Positions 1-10,517 of a stretch of 64,000 bases of DNA are shown here, piece by piece (within the stretch, counting starts at the first letter, position 1; the number at the start of each line of letters is the position of its first letter). The stretch is from positions 744,001-808,000 of the forward strand of contig JAKZHN010000016.1 in assembly GCA_037179335.1 (NCBI GenBank), given 5' to 3'. A model generated the notes under the pieces. The model was not told the origin of the DNA. It was given only the letters and a program-made list of their open reading frames with translations, and ran no database searches. The position numbers were made by a program, and so were the translations under genes. Origin of the DNA: Cyclaneusma minus. Taxonomy: Eukaryota; Ascomycota; Leotiomycetes; Marthamycetales; Marthamycetaceae.

Positions 1-307
1 ACGTAGCCGCCCAGCTCGACCATGACTTTAGGCTTATGCTGGCTGATCAGGTCGGTGACAATCTTGCCTTTGTGCTCGCCGACATTCATGAGGTATTTCT
101 TGGTACGGCCGAAGTCGTCAATTGCGTTTAGCACATCTTGCGGTGAGGCGGGCTTTGTGGGATGGTTCTTGACGAACTCGACGAGCTGCTCCTCACGACC
201 ATCGTCAAACTGTGGTTGTTAGAACGAACATGAAAAGATGATCGACATTGACTTACGAAGACATCTTCTTGCGAGGCGTACGCTTTTTCGGGCTCAAAGG
301 AAGGCAT
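1..307 (-). CDS. Catechol-type O-methyltransferase, 5' part (cut by window start)
   Basis: Two exons are visible: 257-307 (ATG at 305-307) and 1-209, separated by a 47-bp intron (210-256, GTAAGT donor, ACAG acceptor). The joined protein reads through an N-terminal helix and a segment ending in VMVELGGYV, which matches the SAM-binding VLELGAYxGYS motif of catechol O-methyltransferases (O-methyltransferase family 3); the preceding 'MNVGEHKGKIVTDLI' resembles the cap region of the same family. The rest lies outside the window, so catalytic residues cannot be checked. It is transcribed divergently from a desmethyl-4-deoxygadusol-synthase-like gene across a 1.06-kb shared promoter. In mycosporine synthesis the cyclase product is O-methylated by a family-3 methyltransferase, so this gene may do that step; a stand-alone catechol O-methyltransferase is the alternative. 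Confidence 0.8.
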
Positions 308-1370
308 ACTGAGGTTCAGGCTGAAGGGTAGCCTTGTAAACAAAGCTGGAGGATGGGAAAGAAACAAACTGAATGGGTTGTTGTCTTGCTGACTGCTAAT
401 TGGTAGTTGGCACACGTGGGCCAAGCTGATTCTGAATGCTACAGCCAGAGTTCAAGCCGTGTTCGCATTCGGACAATGGCTACATGTCGTACTCATGGCG
501 CATGCAGCAATATACACCAAGAAGGCATGGAGGGTCTGGGTGTTGTTTGGTTACATGTATGGACGGTTGGGCCGTTGGGGCATGTTAGCGGCAGCCTCGG
601 CGAGCTCTAGTGTAGCGCGAGAAAAACACCAATAACGCGTGGAACAAGAATTGCTGGTGGTTTTGCGATGAGGAAGCATCTGCACTGTATTTTGACATTT
701 GTTCGGTGTCTGCCATGTACCTAGGACTAGGCTGCCTTAGCTCGCGAATAGCCGAGCCAATCAGATAAGCCTCCGCCAAACTTAACTCAACCGCATTCGT
801 TTTCACAGCATAGTCTTGAGGTCATCCACTGTTTCGAACAACAGCAATCGCTTCGACCTTCCATCCACTGATGCGAGATACCGAGCACCTGGGACCTGGG
901 ACGTCACGTCAACGAGATCTTCCCGAGATCTGGCATTAGCATCATCGACTCGAGAGCTGCCAGCCCTTGCAGCCGCTTTCTAGCCGCTCGGGGTAAAGCC
1001 CCCCGCCATTACAGCGCTTCCATCTGAGCTCTCCAACGACACTCCTCGCATTCCGGCGCAGAGCCTTGCCTAGCTTTGCCAGCCTACTTCGACTTGTGCC
1101 AAACTGAACTGACAGAAACGACTCCAATTGTACCTAGTTGGCCATCGAGTGAGGCTACCTGCAATTATATGCCTAGCTTCCGTTGCAATGCAGCAAGGCC
1201 TTCTCTAGTCATGATATCACACCATTCCTAAAATCTCTTTGTCCTCTCCCGCATCACATATATAGTATATCCGGGAAGCTTTGCTTTCCGGCTCTTTACT
1301 CTTCCTCTGTATCGTCTTCTTTCCTCCTCACAAGACCTCTCATTCTCACATTGCGTTCTTTCATTTCAAC
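308..1370. promoter_or_regulatory. Divergent intergenic region between O-methyltransferase and cyclase genes
   Basis: 1063 bp without a supportable gene. It lies between two divergent start codons and must hold both promoters. The cyclase side contains the AT element TATATAGTATAT at 1259-1270, about 100 bp before the ATG, followed by a C/T-rich leader typical of fungal 5' UTRs. Short open frames here have no similarity I recognise. Confidence 0.6.
1259..1270 (+). promoter_or_regulatory. TATA-like element of the cyclase gene
   Basis: TATATAGTATAT lies 101 bp upstream of the ATG at 1371, with a pyrimidine-rich stretch between them. Position and composition fit a core promoter, but no transcript start is known. 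Confidence 0.45.
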
Positions 1371-3032
1371 ATGTCGGACCTCAAGGCAACAGTTTCCGAG
1401 ACCAAGACCTCAACTGGTCATGCTGGCTTCCACGTCGAAGGCTATGAGAAGATCGAGTACGACTTCACCTTCATTGATGGCGTCTTCAACACAGAGAACC
1501 CCAACTTAGCAGACTGCTACAAACGCTGGGGAAGATGTCTTGCCGTCACAGACTTGAACATCTACAATGTCTATGGCAAACAGATGGAGAAGTACTTTGA
1601 GCACTATGGCCTTGAGTTGAAGATTCACAAGACCAAGATTGGCGAGAAGGCCAAGACCATCCCCACTTTCCTGAGCATCGTCGACTCCATGACCGATTTC
1701 GGTATCTATCGCAAAGTTTGTACTCTGGCCCTCTTAGACCAACTTGGTGGTGAAGCAGTGTTAACATTCCTCAACAGGAACCCGTCCTTGTTGTTGGAGG
1801 AGGACTTGTCACAGATGTTGCTGGGTAAGTGTCTCCTTCCATCATACGTGTCACTTTCCCTAGAAGTTTGAGGCCTAATAACTTTTAGATTTGCGTGTGC
1901 AGCATACAGACGCAACACAAACTTCATCCGTGTCCCTACCACCGTCATCGGCCTCATCGATGCTTCAGTATCCATCAAAGTGGCTGTCAACTACGGCAAC
2001 TACAAGAACCGCTTGGGCGCTTATCATGCCCCTATCCACACCTTCCTCGACTTCACTTTCCTGCGCACGCTCCCAACGGCGCAGATCCGCAATGGATTCG
2101 CCGAGCTGATCAAGATCTCTACCTGTGACCACTTGCCCACCTTCGACCTTCTCGATAAGTACTGCGAGCAACTCATCGCCACCGGTTTCGGACGTGCCGA
2201 TGGATCCTCGAAGGAGTTGATCGCGGCAGCGGACCAGATCAACCGTGACGGTATTCACCAGATGCTGAAGCTTGAGACGCCCAACTTGCACGAGATTGGT
2301 TTGGATCGGGTCATTGCTTACGGCCACACCTGGTCTCCTCTGCACGAGCTCATGCCCAGCACGCCTCTACGTCATGGTCATGCGATCTCGATCGATATGG
2401 CCTACTCAGCAACGCTCGCCCACGAGCGCGGTATCCTGTCAGCCGAGGAACACAAGCGCATTCTCAATCTATTCTCTCGCGCAGGATTGTCCATGGACCA
2501 CCCCCTCTTCAACGAGGACACGCTGCGCAAGGCTACAGAGGCGATCTTGAAGACCCGCGATGGCAAGCTGAGAGCTGCCGTCCCGAGCCCCATCGGTAGC
2601 TGTGTATTCTTGAACGATGTCAGCGAAGATGAGATGAACCGCGCATTGGCCAAGCACAAGCAAGTCTGCAAGAGCTACCCAAGAGCTGGCGAGGGATTGG
2701 AGGCCTATGTTGATAGCAGCGACACTGGATACACGGAGAACAACAGTGGAAAGAAGGACGAAGAGCTCGAAGTCGAAGAAGCCGCACGACAGGCTGGTAA
2801 GCTGAATGGCTCAAACGGACACGTCAACGGCACGAATGGACATGCTAATGGTGTCAACGGCCATGCCAACGGATCCAATGGTCATGCCAATGGCGTCTCG
2901 AAGTACGTTGTTAGCGGCGCAAAAAGTGACGGGCCCTCGAAGACCAATGGCGATGTGGCGAACGGCAAGGTGAATGGCAACGGACATGTCAACGGCAATG
3001 GTGTGATCGCGAATGGAAACGGTGTACACTGA
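1371..3032 (+). CDS. Sedoheptulose-7-phosphate cyclase, desmethyl-4-deoxygadusol synthase type
   Basis: Exons 1371-1715, 1778-1824 and 1889-3032 (introns 62 and 64 bp) join to a 511-residue protein of the 3-dehydroquinate-synthase-like fold. Seen: NAD-binding loop VVGGGLVTDVAG at the exon 1/2 junction, then IDASVSIKVAVN and KNRLGAYHAP, FAELIKI, YGHTWSP and HGHAI, the last two carrying metal-ligand histidines. Dehydroquinate synthases instead have VDSSVGGKTAVN-like sequence, so this belongs to the sugar-phosphate cyclases that close sedoheptulose 7-phosphate (DDGS/EEVS group); the DDGS assignment is inferred. The core ends near residue 435; the last ~70 residues are a low-complexity NG/NGH repeat, not part of the enzyme fold. 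The intron placement is forced by the family motif. Neighbour genes (O-methyltransferase, dioxygenase) support a role in mycosporine-type metabolite synthesis. Cytosolic; no signal peptide. Confidence 0.88.
2803..3029 (+). repeat. Coding Asn-Gly-(His) repeat tract
   Basis: About 75 codons at the end of the cyclase gene are dominated by N-G pairs in units such as NGSNGH, NGTNGH, NGVNGH, separated by a short KYVVSGAKSDGPSK spacer and resuming as NGNGHVNGNG. At DNA level the units are imperfect repeats of AAYGGNCAYG type. Likely a disordered tail prone to length change. Confidence 0.75.
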
Positions 3033-3509
3033 GACCAAGTTGGACAGCCGTTGGGCAGAGTCGGGGCGCCTGTAGTTTTAACTCGCTTGACCGGTAGCTG
3101 CCTCCTTGGTCAATAAAAGTTGTGACCAAATCCTGTGTACAGCTGGATCGCGTCACTTCTGGGTTTTAGAATCATGGTGATATTTTGTCTGCAATGAAGA
3201 CTCACAATTGAGAAGTCGAGCTTAAATTTGCGAGTCTCTCGACACGGAGTTTTATCTGAAATGCTCATACGAAGTATACCCAAGACTCCCGTTACTAGTA
3301 CAATAAGTAGACGGGTGAAAAAGCGACGAATGCTATATTGGGCACGTAATGCAACCTTCTGCCAGCCTTCCAAACTCCGTTGTCCCAAAGGCCCCACGAG
3401 ATGTTATACCTCTCCGATGACAGACGCCTTGCCAAAAGATATGCCCCAATTTCCATGCCAAAAAATGTATATGAATGAAAAAGCCCATCTTGCCTGGAGG
3501 ACTGACCAC
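3033..3509. other. Intergenic, tail-to-tail
   Basis: 477 bp between the converging ends of the cyclase and dioxygenase genes. An AATAAA lies at 3112-3117, 80 bp after the cyclase stop. Nothing else is evident. Confidence 0.6.
3112..3117 (+). terminator. Probable poly(A) signal of the cyclase gene
   Basis: A perfect AATAAA occurs 80 bp downstream of the TGA at 3030-3032, followed by a T-rich segment. Assigned by sequence and position only. Confidence 0.45.
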
Positions 3510-4706
3510 CTAGTCATTGTAGTTGCTCACCCCCGACCCATCTTTACTCGGCAGGGGAAGACCGAATCTCTCCGCCAGATCCTCTTCCTGGCTCTTCCCG
3601 TTTGGATCGAAGTAGGGCTTCTCGGCTTGGCAGCACACCCTCACGGCATGTCGTCGATGCGGCGCAAAGCCGTAGCTCGCGCTATGGTTGCATATCCGGT
3701 TATCCCAAAACGCCACATCATTCTCGCCCCATTGGAACCGAACATGGCTTTCCTGCGTCGTAGCCGTGATTTCGTTCAAGTATGAGATGATCATGTCGCT
3801 CTCGACTTTGGGAATGCCGACGATCTGGGTGACGAAACCGGGGTTAAAGAAGAGCGATTTCCAGCCTGTGACGGGGTTCACGCGGACCAAGGGGTGCTCG
3901 GTAGTTATGGGGTCGCGGCGGACGGTTCGGCCTAAGGCTACAGAGCCGTCGGCTTGTAGTTGGGCGGAGTGCAGAGCGGTGAGGGATTCGAGGTACTTTT
4001 GCATGGGAGCGGAGAGAAGATCGTAGGCCGCGTACTGTGAAGACCAGAGAGTGTCGCCTCCACCGCCACGAGGGGGACCAGATAAAACTTTTAGTGATGT
4101 ATAAGATGGTGGTTGGACCTCATATGTCACGTCGCTATGCCACAGAAATGAAGGGGCGAACATGGCTCTCTGGTCCTTGGAGCCTTCGTGAGTGTACACC
4201 ACGTGAACATCGTCAAGGTCACCGCGCTTGGGCACGGAGGTTGTGGCGTGCTTGTGGAGAGTACCGAAGTAGGCACCTAACTTGCGTTGCTCCTCAATGT
4301 TGAAGTTCTTCTGGTTGCGGAAGAAGACGACGCCACGGTGGGCAATGAGACGAGCAATATCGTTCTTCTGAGCATCTGTCAGGTTGGCTAGGTCGACTCC
4401 ATGAACTTCAGTGCCGATCTTTGGGTTGTAATCGAATATCTCAGTGGCGATTTCCTTGAGGTTGCGGAACTCGGGGTCGCCTAGGCAGCCTTTGTCGGAG
4501 TATGGAAGCTCAGGAATGGGATTCCATTTGACGTCAGGGAAAGAGGGCTTGAGGTCTTCATACTTGTAGTCTTCGACGTGGTTTGTAACTATGGTCCGGC
4601 CTGGGGTGTAGTCGCTGACCTTGCCCTCCTTCTTAAGTTGTGAAAGTGGAGATGGGCGGGAGAATGAGCTCTCATAGGCAACGCCGACTTCTAGAGATGG
4701 TGCCAT
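3510..4706 (-). CDS. TauD/TfdA-family Fe(II)/2-oxoglutarate dioxygenase (JLP1-like)
   Basis: Single exon, 398 residues from the ATG at 4704-4706; the open frame extends 18 codons further upstream but only from a TTG, so this ATG is the start. The protein shows the non-haem iron facial triad: WHSDVTY with H190 and D192, and the distal histidine in DNRICNHSASYG, plus the 2-oxoglutarate-binding arginine in HRRHAVRVC. It resembles the fungal sulfonate/taurine dioxygenases that release sulfite or hydroxylate small substrates. Length fits the family. No signal peptide. Its 3' end faces the cyclase gene. A role in sulfonate use is the default; tailoring of the neighbouring pathway's product is possible, as some mycosporine clusters carry 2-oxoglutarate oxygenases. 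Confidence 0.88.
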   Translation of the reverse strand: MAPSLEVGVAYESSFSRPSPLSQLKKEGKVSDYTPGRTIVTNHVEDYKYEDLKPSFPDVKWNPIPELPYSDKGCLGDPEFRNLKEIATEIFDYNPKIGTEVHGVDLANLTDAQKNDIARLIAHRGVVFFRNQKNFNIEEQRKLGAYFGTLHKHATTSVPKRGDLDDVHVVYTHEGSKDQRAMFAPSFLWHSDVTYEVQPPSYTSLKVLSGPPRGGGGDTLWSSQYAAYDLLSAPMQKYLESLTALHSAQLQADGSVALGRTVRRDPITTEHPLVRVNPVTGWKSLFFNPGFVTQIVGIPKVESDMIISYLNEITATTQESHVRFQWGENDVAFWDNRICNHSASYGFAPHRRHAVRVCCQAEKPYFDPNGKSQEEDLAERFGLPLPSKDGSGVSNYND

Positions 4707-6253
4707 TGTGTTGGAACGTATCGCTGGAAGTAGAGGGACTTCAAAGAGATGTGTCTTCAAAATAGGGTATGTGTACTTTCCTAGTACTGTAAATCCGGAA
4801 GATTGTTGCTTCGGGGAGAATATACAGGAGGCGGAGATGATATGGTTGTTTTGAAAATGTGAAAGTACATGTATTGGAGGATGCTAGCAGCGTATATATA
4901 TATTTTGACAAGACTCATAAATATTGAGAACCGCCTCTGTTGCATAAGGTAAAAAACTCATGTTACATCAATTGCACCATACCCAAGCACGCCATCCCCC
5001 CTGAGAAGACTTGTGAAGAGCATGGCAAGATGACGGGAGACGATCCCCCCACATACGCTATACCCAGAAAGAACAGAATCTACCGGCACTTAAAGATCAA
5101 CATAAGATCCAAGATCCCGGGATGAGATAAATGAAAAGGACGGTTCCACTTGAAAACGAGGCGGTGACTGGGGAATCGACGGGCTCGTGTTTCCGTTACA
5201 GCAGGTCTTTAGCATTTGGAGGACAAAGCACAGGGGTCAAGCTCCCGAGTTCTAGGCTCTTCGGGAAGGAGAGGCATTTGTCGTCGTAGGCTCATAGCCC
5301 AGTCTGATTCAGAAAGCGTGGAGACGAGTAAGAACCGACGTACCGTACCGTTGGTGTTCACTCCTCGACCTGACGTTAACAATCTGGCTTCCCCATACCC
5401 TGCACAAGGCAAAGCAGGCTGCAGGTCCCAGAATGGTGACTGGGCTGCTCCCTACGGCTACCCCGGACCGATCTGGCGGTGTTCCAAGCACGGCTGATGT
5501 CGTCGTTCCGAGATCTGTCAGTCTCATCATTGTCGAGCGCCATTGCGTGCTCGGCCTGAGACGTCGTCTCCATCTCGTAAGAGCCTCAGAGTGAGAGCCT
5601 CCCCGGCCCGTGACCCGTCCACCCGAGTTTGGACCATCATATGTCGTCCCCGACCTCGCGTTGCTAAAAAGAGGCGTCTCATCTCATCATCGTCGAAGTG
5701 CTGACTATGTTGTCGGTTCACAGAGTTGGACTGCACGGAAAAGGACGACGCTCGGGCCAACAAGCGAATTTTGAGGCTGAACCTCAGAACGCCTTTATCT
5801 GCTTCGTCCGAGATCTATATTCTCGAGGTCAAGAGACTCATCGATCTATCGGCATGGGCCAAATCAGACTACTCCCTTGGCCCCTTTCCTTTTGTCATCG
5901 AGTCAGCGGTCTATGCTTGAAAATTGGAGGCTCTGGTATTGCTGGTGGGGGGTTTATATGATGCTAGATCATACTCTACAAGTGTCATGAGTGGTAGTAT
6001 CGGAGCAACTAAATATTTCAGTCGTCTCGGAGGTGATTTTGCGCCACAGGTAGGGGATGGAGGCTAGTGGGCAGCGTAGCGTCTCAATTGGACGACTAAA
6101 ATCTAGCGTCACGTGCCATGCGCTCTGCCACCGTCTCTCGCGTTCCCAGGCACCATCATTCTCTCCTCGCTCTGGTGCAACCGTGGCATTATTGCATTTC
6201 TACATCTATCAAAATCCTACACGGCACAACTCTTGACCGGTTCACCTCAAACC
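4707..6253. other. Long intergenic region
   Basis: About 1.5 kb with no supportable gene. An AT run (GTATATATATATTTT, about 4892-4906) lies upstream of the dioxygenase ATG and may be its TATA region on the minus strand. Open frames at about 5216-5497 and 5698-5961 (+) lack good starts or recognisable domains. The last 100 bp before 6254 are the leader of the next gene. Confidence 0.5.
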
Positions 6254-9200
6254 ATGGCTGCCGATGAGGAGGACGCTGACCTCGAGCCTTTCGAAGATGA
6301 GCGTCTGCAGGCGCTCCAGTACGCGCGACTCCACGGATTAGTGTCTGATCATCTCGACATGACCTCCATAATTGAGATGATCGCTTCAATGCAAGCAGCT
6401 CTTCCCCAAGAACCCGTTGATGTCCCAGACCTCGCATCCATTCTGCCCCAACCTGACTTTCCACCACGGGAGCGCCTTGAACTCAGCAAGGGCGCTGCTA
6501 TGCTTCTGAAAGAGGTCAATGACCGAGTGTATGCGAGCGAACCCGTATTCCCAGTCTATGAGCAGCGCAAATCAAAGCATCTGCGTGCCGAGATTCCGCT
6601 GTTGAAAACTGACCATGAGACTGATATGAGGAGATTCAAAAAGAGAGAAGATGTGAGGTGGGAGAGACTGAGGAAGCTGCCCGCTGAAGTACTGGACGAA
6701 GAGAACGATGAGGGTTTCTCGTGGCCCTCGAAGATGCTAGGCCTGCCTGACCTATTCACGAAAATGATTCAAGAGGAGAAGGTCGTGATGACGAAAGAAC
6801 AATTCGTGATGCTGCATCAGATGATCAGTGTGAAGATGACGATCGGTGAGGTGAAAGAGGTCTGGGAGAGTGTTGTGCCATACAAGAAGAGGGTAAGCGT
6901 CATTTCGCTATTTCCTGTCATTCCTAATCATTCCTGTCACATCCCTGGTGTTTGTCAGACAGCTACCAACATACACGCAGAGTCACCTTCTGGCGCCTCT
7001 ATCACCTCCGTTGATGCCTCTCCCACCGCCGCCTAACCCACACGTTCCGTCGTCGCCTACTGCCCAACTACCACTTCTTTCTGATCCAGCGTCGGGACTA
7101 AGCGACGAACTTCGGGCACTAGAGCATAATCTGTTCGACCACGAGTCGCCGCCACATCTCAGCTCTGGCGGGCAGACACCAGGAAGGTCTAACGAAGGTT
7201 CTTCCGACGCGGTACCCACTGAGCCACGAAGCCCCCTACTTCAGGATCTAGTTGATCCTTCTGGATACTTCGCCAAGCCTCCTCCCTTTCCTGTGGAGAC
7301 ACGCATCAAGACAGAAGATCTCAAAGTCGAGCCTCCTTTGATGCCACTATCCTCGAGTCCCAGGCCAAAAAGCGTCCACTTCAGCGACCTCGTCGATGAA
7401 CTATACATTCCCGAGGCATTGTCTCATTCAGCGTCTCCTCACCCACCTGGGGAACCAATCGCTAATCGTAAAGGGCCTGAGATAAACTTCGATAATGACG
7501 CAAGCATTTTTGAGCCTTTCATGTTCCAGGTGGCAGAAGATACTACACGGCGCTCTGAGCAAGAGAAGTTGCTGCCAGCAGATACTCTGCAACGTGTCGA
7601 AGTGCCGATAATGGACTTCTCGTTGCCAAATCCGCCTTGGGACGAGATGGAGAAATGGAGCAACCAGCCGGCCAAGCTGAGGAAGCTACAGAAAGACATG
7701 ATTCTCAACCTTTTGTCAGAGCATGCAATGCCAGAGCGCTTACATGGTATGAGCAAATTGGAAACCGTGCTGGGGTGGATGCCTTTCAAACAGCAGTCCA
7801 AGATGGGGCTGCGAATTGACGAGCAGATAGAAGACCATGGAGAAGTGGAAAAATATTTGCAAGATATTTGTGAGAGAGATGTTGTCGATAGCTCGAAGCT
7901 CATATGGAGGCCCGATAGGCTGAGGATTTTTAGGGAGGATGACGAGCAGGAAGAGGAGGAAATTGAAACAGGAAACTACTCAGTGAACCACGGACCGCCG
8001 CAGAGTTTGGAGAGCTTGGTTAAAAAACGAAAACTGGAGTATGGAGATATCAGCCTTGCGGACAAGCACACAGCTTCCAAGGTCGCCAGGGGTTTGAGCC
8101 CGAGGATTGACGAGTTCGTCGGCGTACAAACAGGATTAGGTGGAGCGTCGCGCAATCAGTTGAAGAAGAGGAAGCTGGTGAGCGATATGATACCAGTTGG
8201 TCCCGCCAAGCAGCCCGAGGGTGTGCACAACATCATCGGAGACGGATCACTCCTGATGGCGAATGACTTAGACAACTTCATGGAGATCCGAGGAAAGAAG
8301 AAGCAGAAGCTACATACGAGCTCCTATTTCGTAGCTCCGCAGACACAGGCACAAGCTAATACTCGCCCTACTCCGAAAGAGATCATCTCCAGACCAGCAC
8401 CTCGTGACCCTCACTCTTTTTCACACCGCCATAGACCGCTCGTCCTTTCCCCCAAACCTCCCACACCTGCTGCCACCTCCTCACGTCCCCCAACCCTGCC
8501 GTTCAAAGCACCCACAGTACCTGTCACGTTCTTCCTCACTTCTGCCATTTTCGATCGCCGGGCCATAGTCCGCGGTGTCACCAAGCTCCTCCCCACCGCC
8601 GACTTCCTCTCTCGAAAGCTTTCACGCGCCGGCGAGGAGCCCACAGACGTCGACATAATTACCTCTCCAGGCACAGGCATCATTCTGACCTCCCTCCCCA
8701 AGATCAAGCAAAAGAGCCTGCCCGGCTCCAAAAAGCTTCCCGAGATTCTCCAACAAATTTCGTCAGCAAGCTGGCGCTACGAACGTCTCTACGTGCTTGT
8801 CAGTGAAGGAATTCTGCCCGCCTTGAACGGCGGCGTTGGAGCTGCTGAGTCTGCGGCGCTCACGAAAGATGACACGATCGCGCTTACTGAGTTAATCGCG
8901 TTCTGTCATGTTCTAGAATGTTCAATTCAAGTACTCTACACCCCGGGAGGCGATCCAGAACTCTGCGAGAATATTGCGGCGGTGCTTTGCAAGCATGCTC
9001 TTCCTAACAGCAATTTGCCGGCTAAATTGTTGCAAGATGAGACGCACTGGGAGCTGTGGTTGAGGCAGGCGGGTTTGGATGTGTTTGCGGCGCAGATAAT
9101 ATTGGGGATGTTGAGAGCGCCGGAGGAACTTGGTGGACAAGGTGGGCTGAGTCCGAGTAAGAGGGGATTGTTTGGATTGAGTGCCTTTGTGGAGATGGGG

Positions 9201-9293
9201 AGGGATGAGAGGGTTAGAAGGTTTGAGCCGGTTATGGGAGGAAAGACAGTTTTGCGGAGAGTTTCGAGTGTTATTGACAGGGAATGGGGATAG
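6254..9293 (+). CDS. Fungal protein with XPF-like C-terminal region (possible Zip2/SHOC1 relative)
   Basis: Exons 6254-6892 and 6963-9293 join to 989 residues; the intron uses GTAAGC and the second of two close acceptors (GTCAGACAG), the only one in frame. The start has an ACCATGG context. The N-terminal ~210 residues are acidic and helical; a proline/serine-rich linker follows. Residues ~730-990 resemble an inactive XPF nuclease-like domain: PVTFFLTSAIFDRR, then DIITSPGTGIILTSLPKIKQK and WRYERLYVLVSE, followed by a helix-hairpin-helix-like segment (LWLRQAGLDVFAAQIILGML). That order is seen in Zip2/SHOC1, which joins Spo16 to process meiotic crossover intermediates. No ERKxxxD nuclease motif is visible. 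The domain reading is from memory of family patterns; it could instead be an uncharacterised fungal family. Confidence 0.7.
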
Positions 9294-10517
9294 GGGTTGA
9301 GACGTTGAATGGAGCATCTTCTTCGGTGAAAGAGAAAAGCAGGGAGTCAAGAAGGTGCATGGTTTTGGGATCGTCTTTGCTCATGGCTAAGGTACGCATT
9401 TACAGACACGAGATGTCGCGAGATATCACGAGATGGAGCTGGAAGATGTTAGCTAGGCTGTCTGCTCAACAACGCGCCGAAAATTATTCTCAGATTTGTC
9501 GGCTACTTCGTCGAAGGAGCTTGGCTCACGGGACAATACACTTGCTCACGATACCCCAGTACAGGGGGAGTACAGGTGCAAAGAACAAAACCAAATTGCT
9601 AGAAACCTAGCAGCATTCAATTGATGCACCAAGCGTTCCTAATCCTCCGCATTGTCGCAAGTGAGCAACTTCAGCCGAACACCATCATTCCTAGATCCCG
9701 AGACCGGCCAACACCAGTCAATAACAAGCAAAGCACCGCTGCATCGTTCGCGGTCCACGAATCCGGCCCAAAAGTCATTAGGTAGGAGCTCTAAGCTTAA
9801 GTTTCTCCTGCGTTTTGTCGCACATCTCATATGATGGCAGATATGTGCGTAGTTTGCATTCCCCCAAAACGGCACTTTACTAATGCGGAGGAGGGCCGTG
9901 TTCCGGTGGTGAATCTGGATTTTGGGAACCAATGTATTCCGCCCCTGACACTTGTGATTTAGGTAGAGACTTGCTGTCATTGATGCTTGGTTTGTTGCAC
10001 GTCGACGCTTCCGGACTGCCGGGACGGTATATGAAGCTTGTGGCTGCGGCCCGGCTGAATGGACTTGCTGGTAGGTAGGCTTCATACGAATAAAATGAAG
10101 TCAAATGTACTCGTAGGCTCGAATGAATGCTCCTTTAGACAACTCGTGACCGGCATGAGCGCTGGCAGGGACGATGGCAGCTGACAGGTTTCATTAATCA
10201 CTGGAAACACTCAGGACTGGCGTGAAGCTACCTTATTGTAGAGTGAGAAAACCCGATAGTAGGCACACTGGACCAAGTGTGAAACATGAAGTGCACGGCA
10301 TAGAGACCTAGGGTTCCTTAATTCGAAGCTGACGACACATGAGGATGACAAGCTTCGCGTAGAAAGAAGATCAAACAATAATCCTTCAAGCGCCACGCTG
10401 GCATATCTCCAACCTTATACAGCAGGAACCCATAGCAAATTTCAATGCCAGATTTCCCATTATGGCACAGAAAAACGGGTCCATGATACCGACAGATCCG
10501 TGACTATCGGCCCTCTT
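9294..10517. other. Intergenic, tail-to-tail
   Basis: 1.2 kb between converging genes. A 148-codon minus-strand open frame (about 9639-10085) has no recognisable domain and no coding-like composition I can defend. I see no RNA gene. Confidence 0.5.

Noticed and set aside
5216..5961. Possible small genes at 5.2-5.9 kb
   Set aside because: Frames overlap on both strands, the first starts at TTG, and no product is recognisable.
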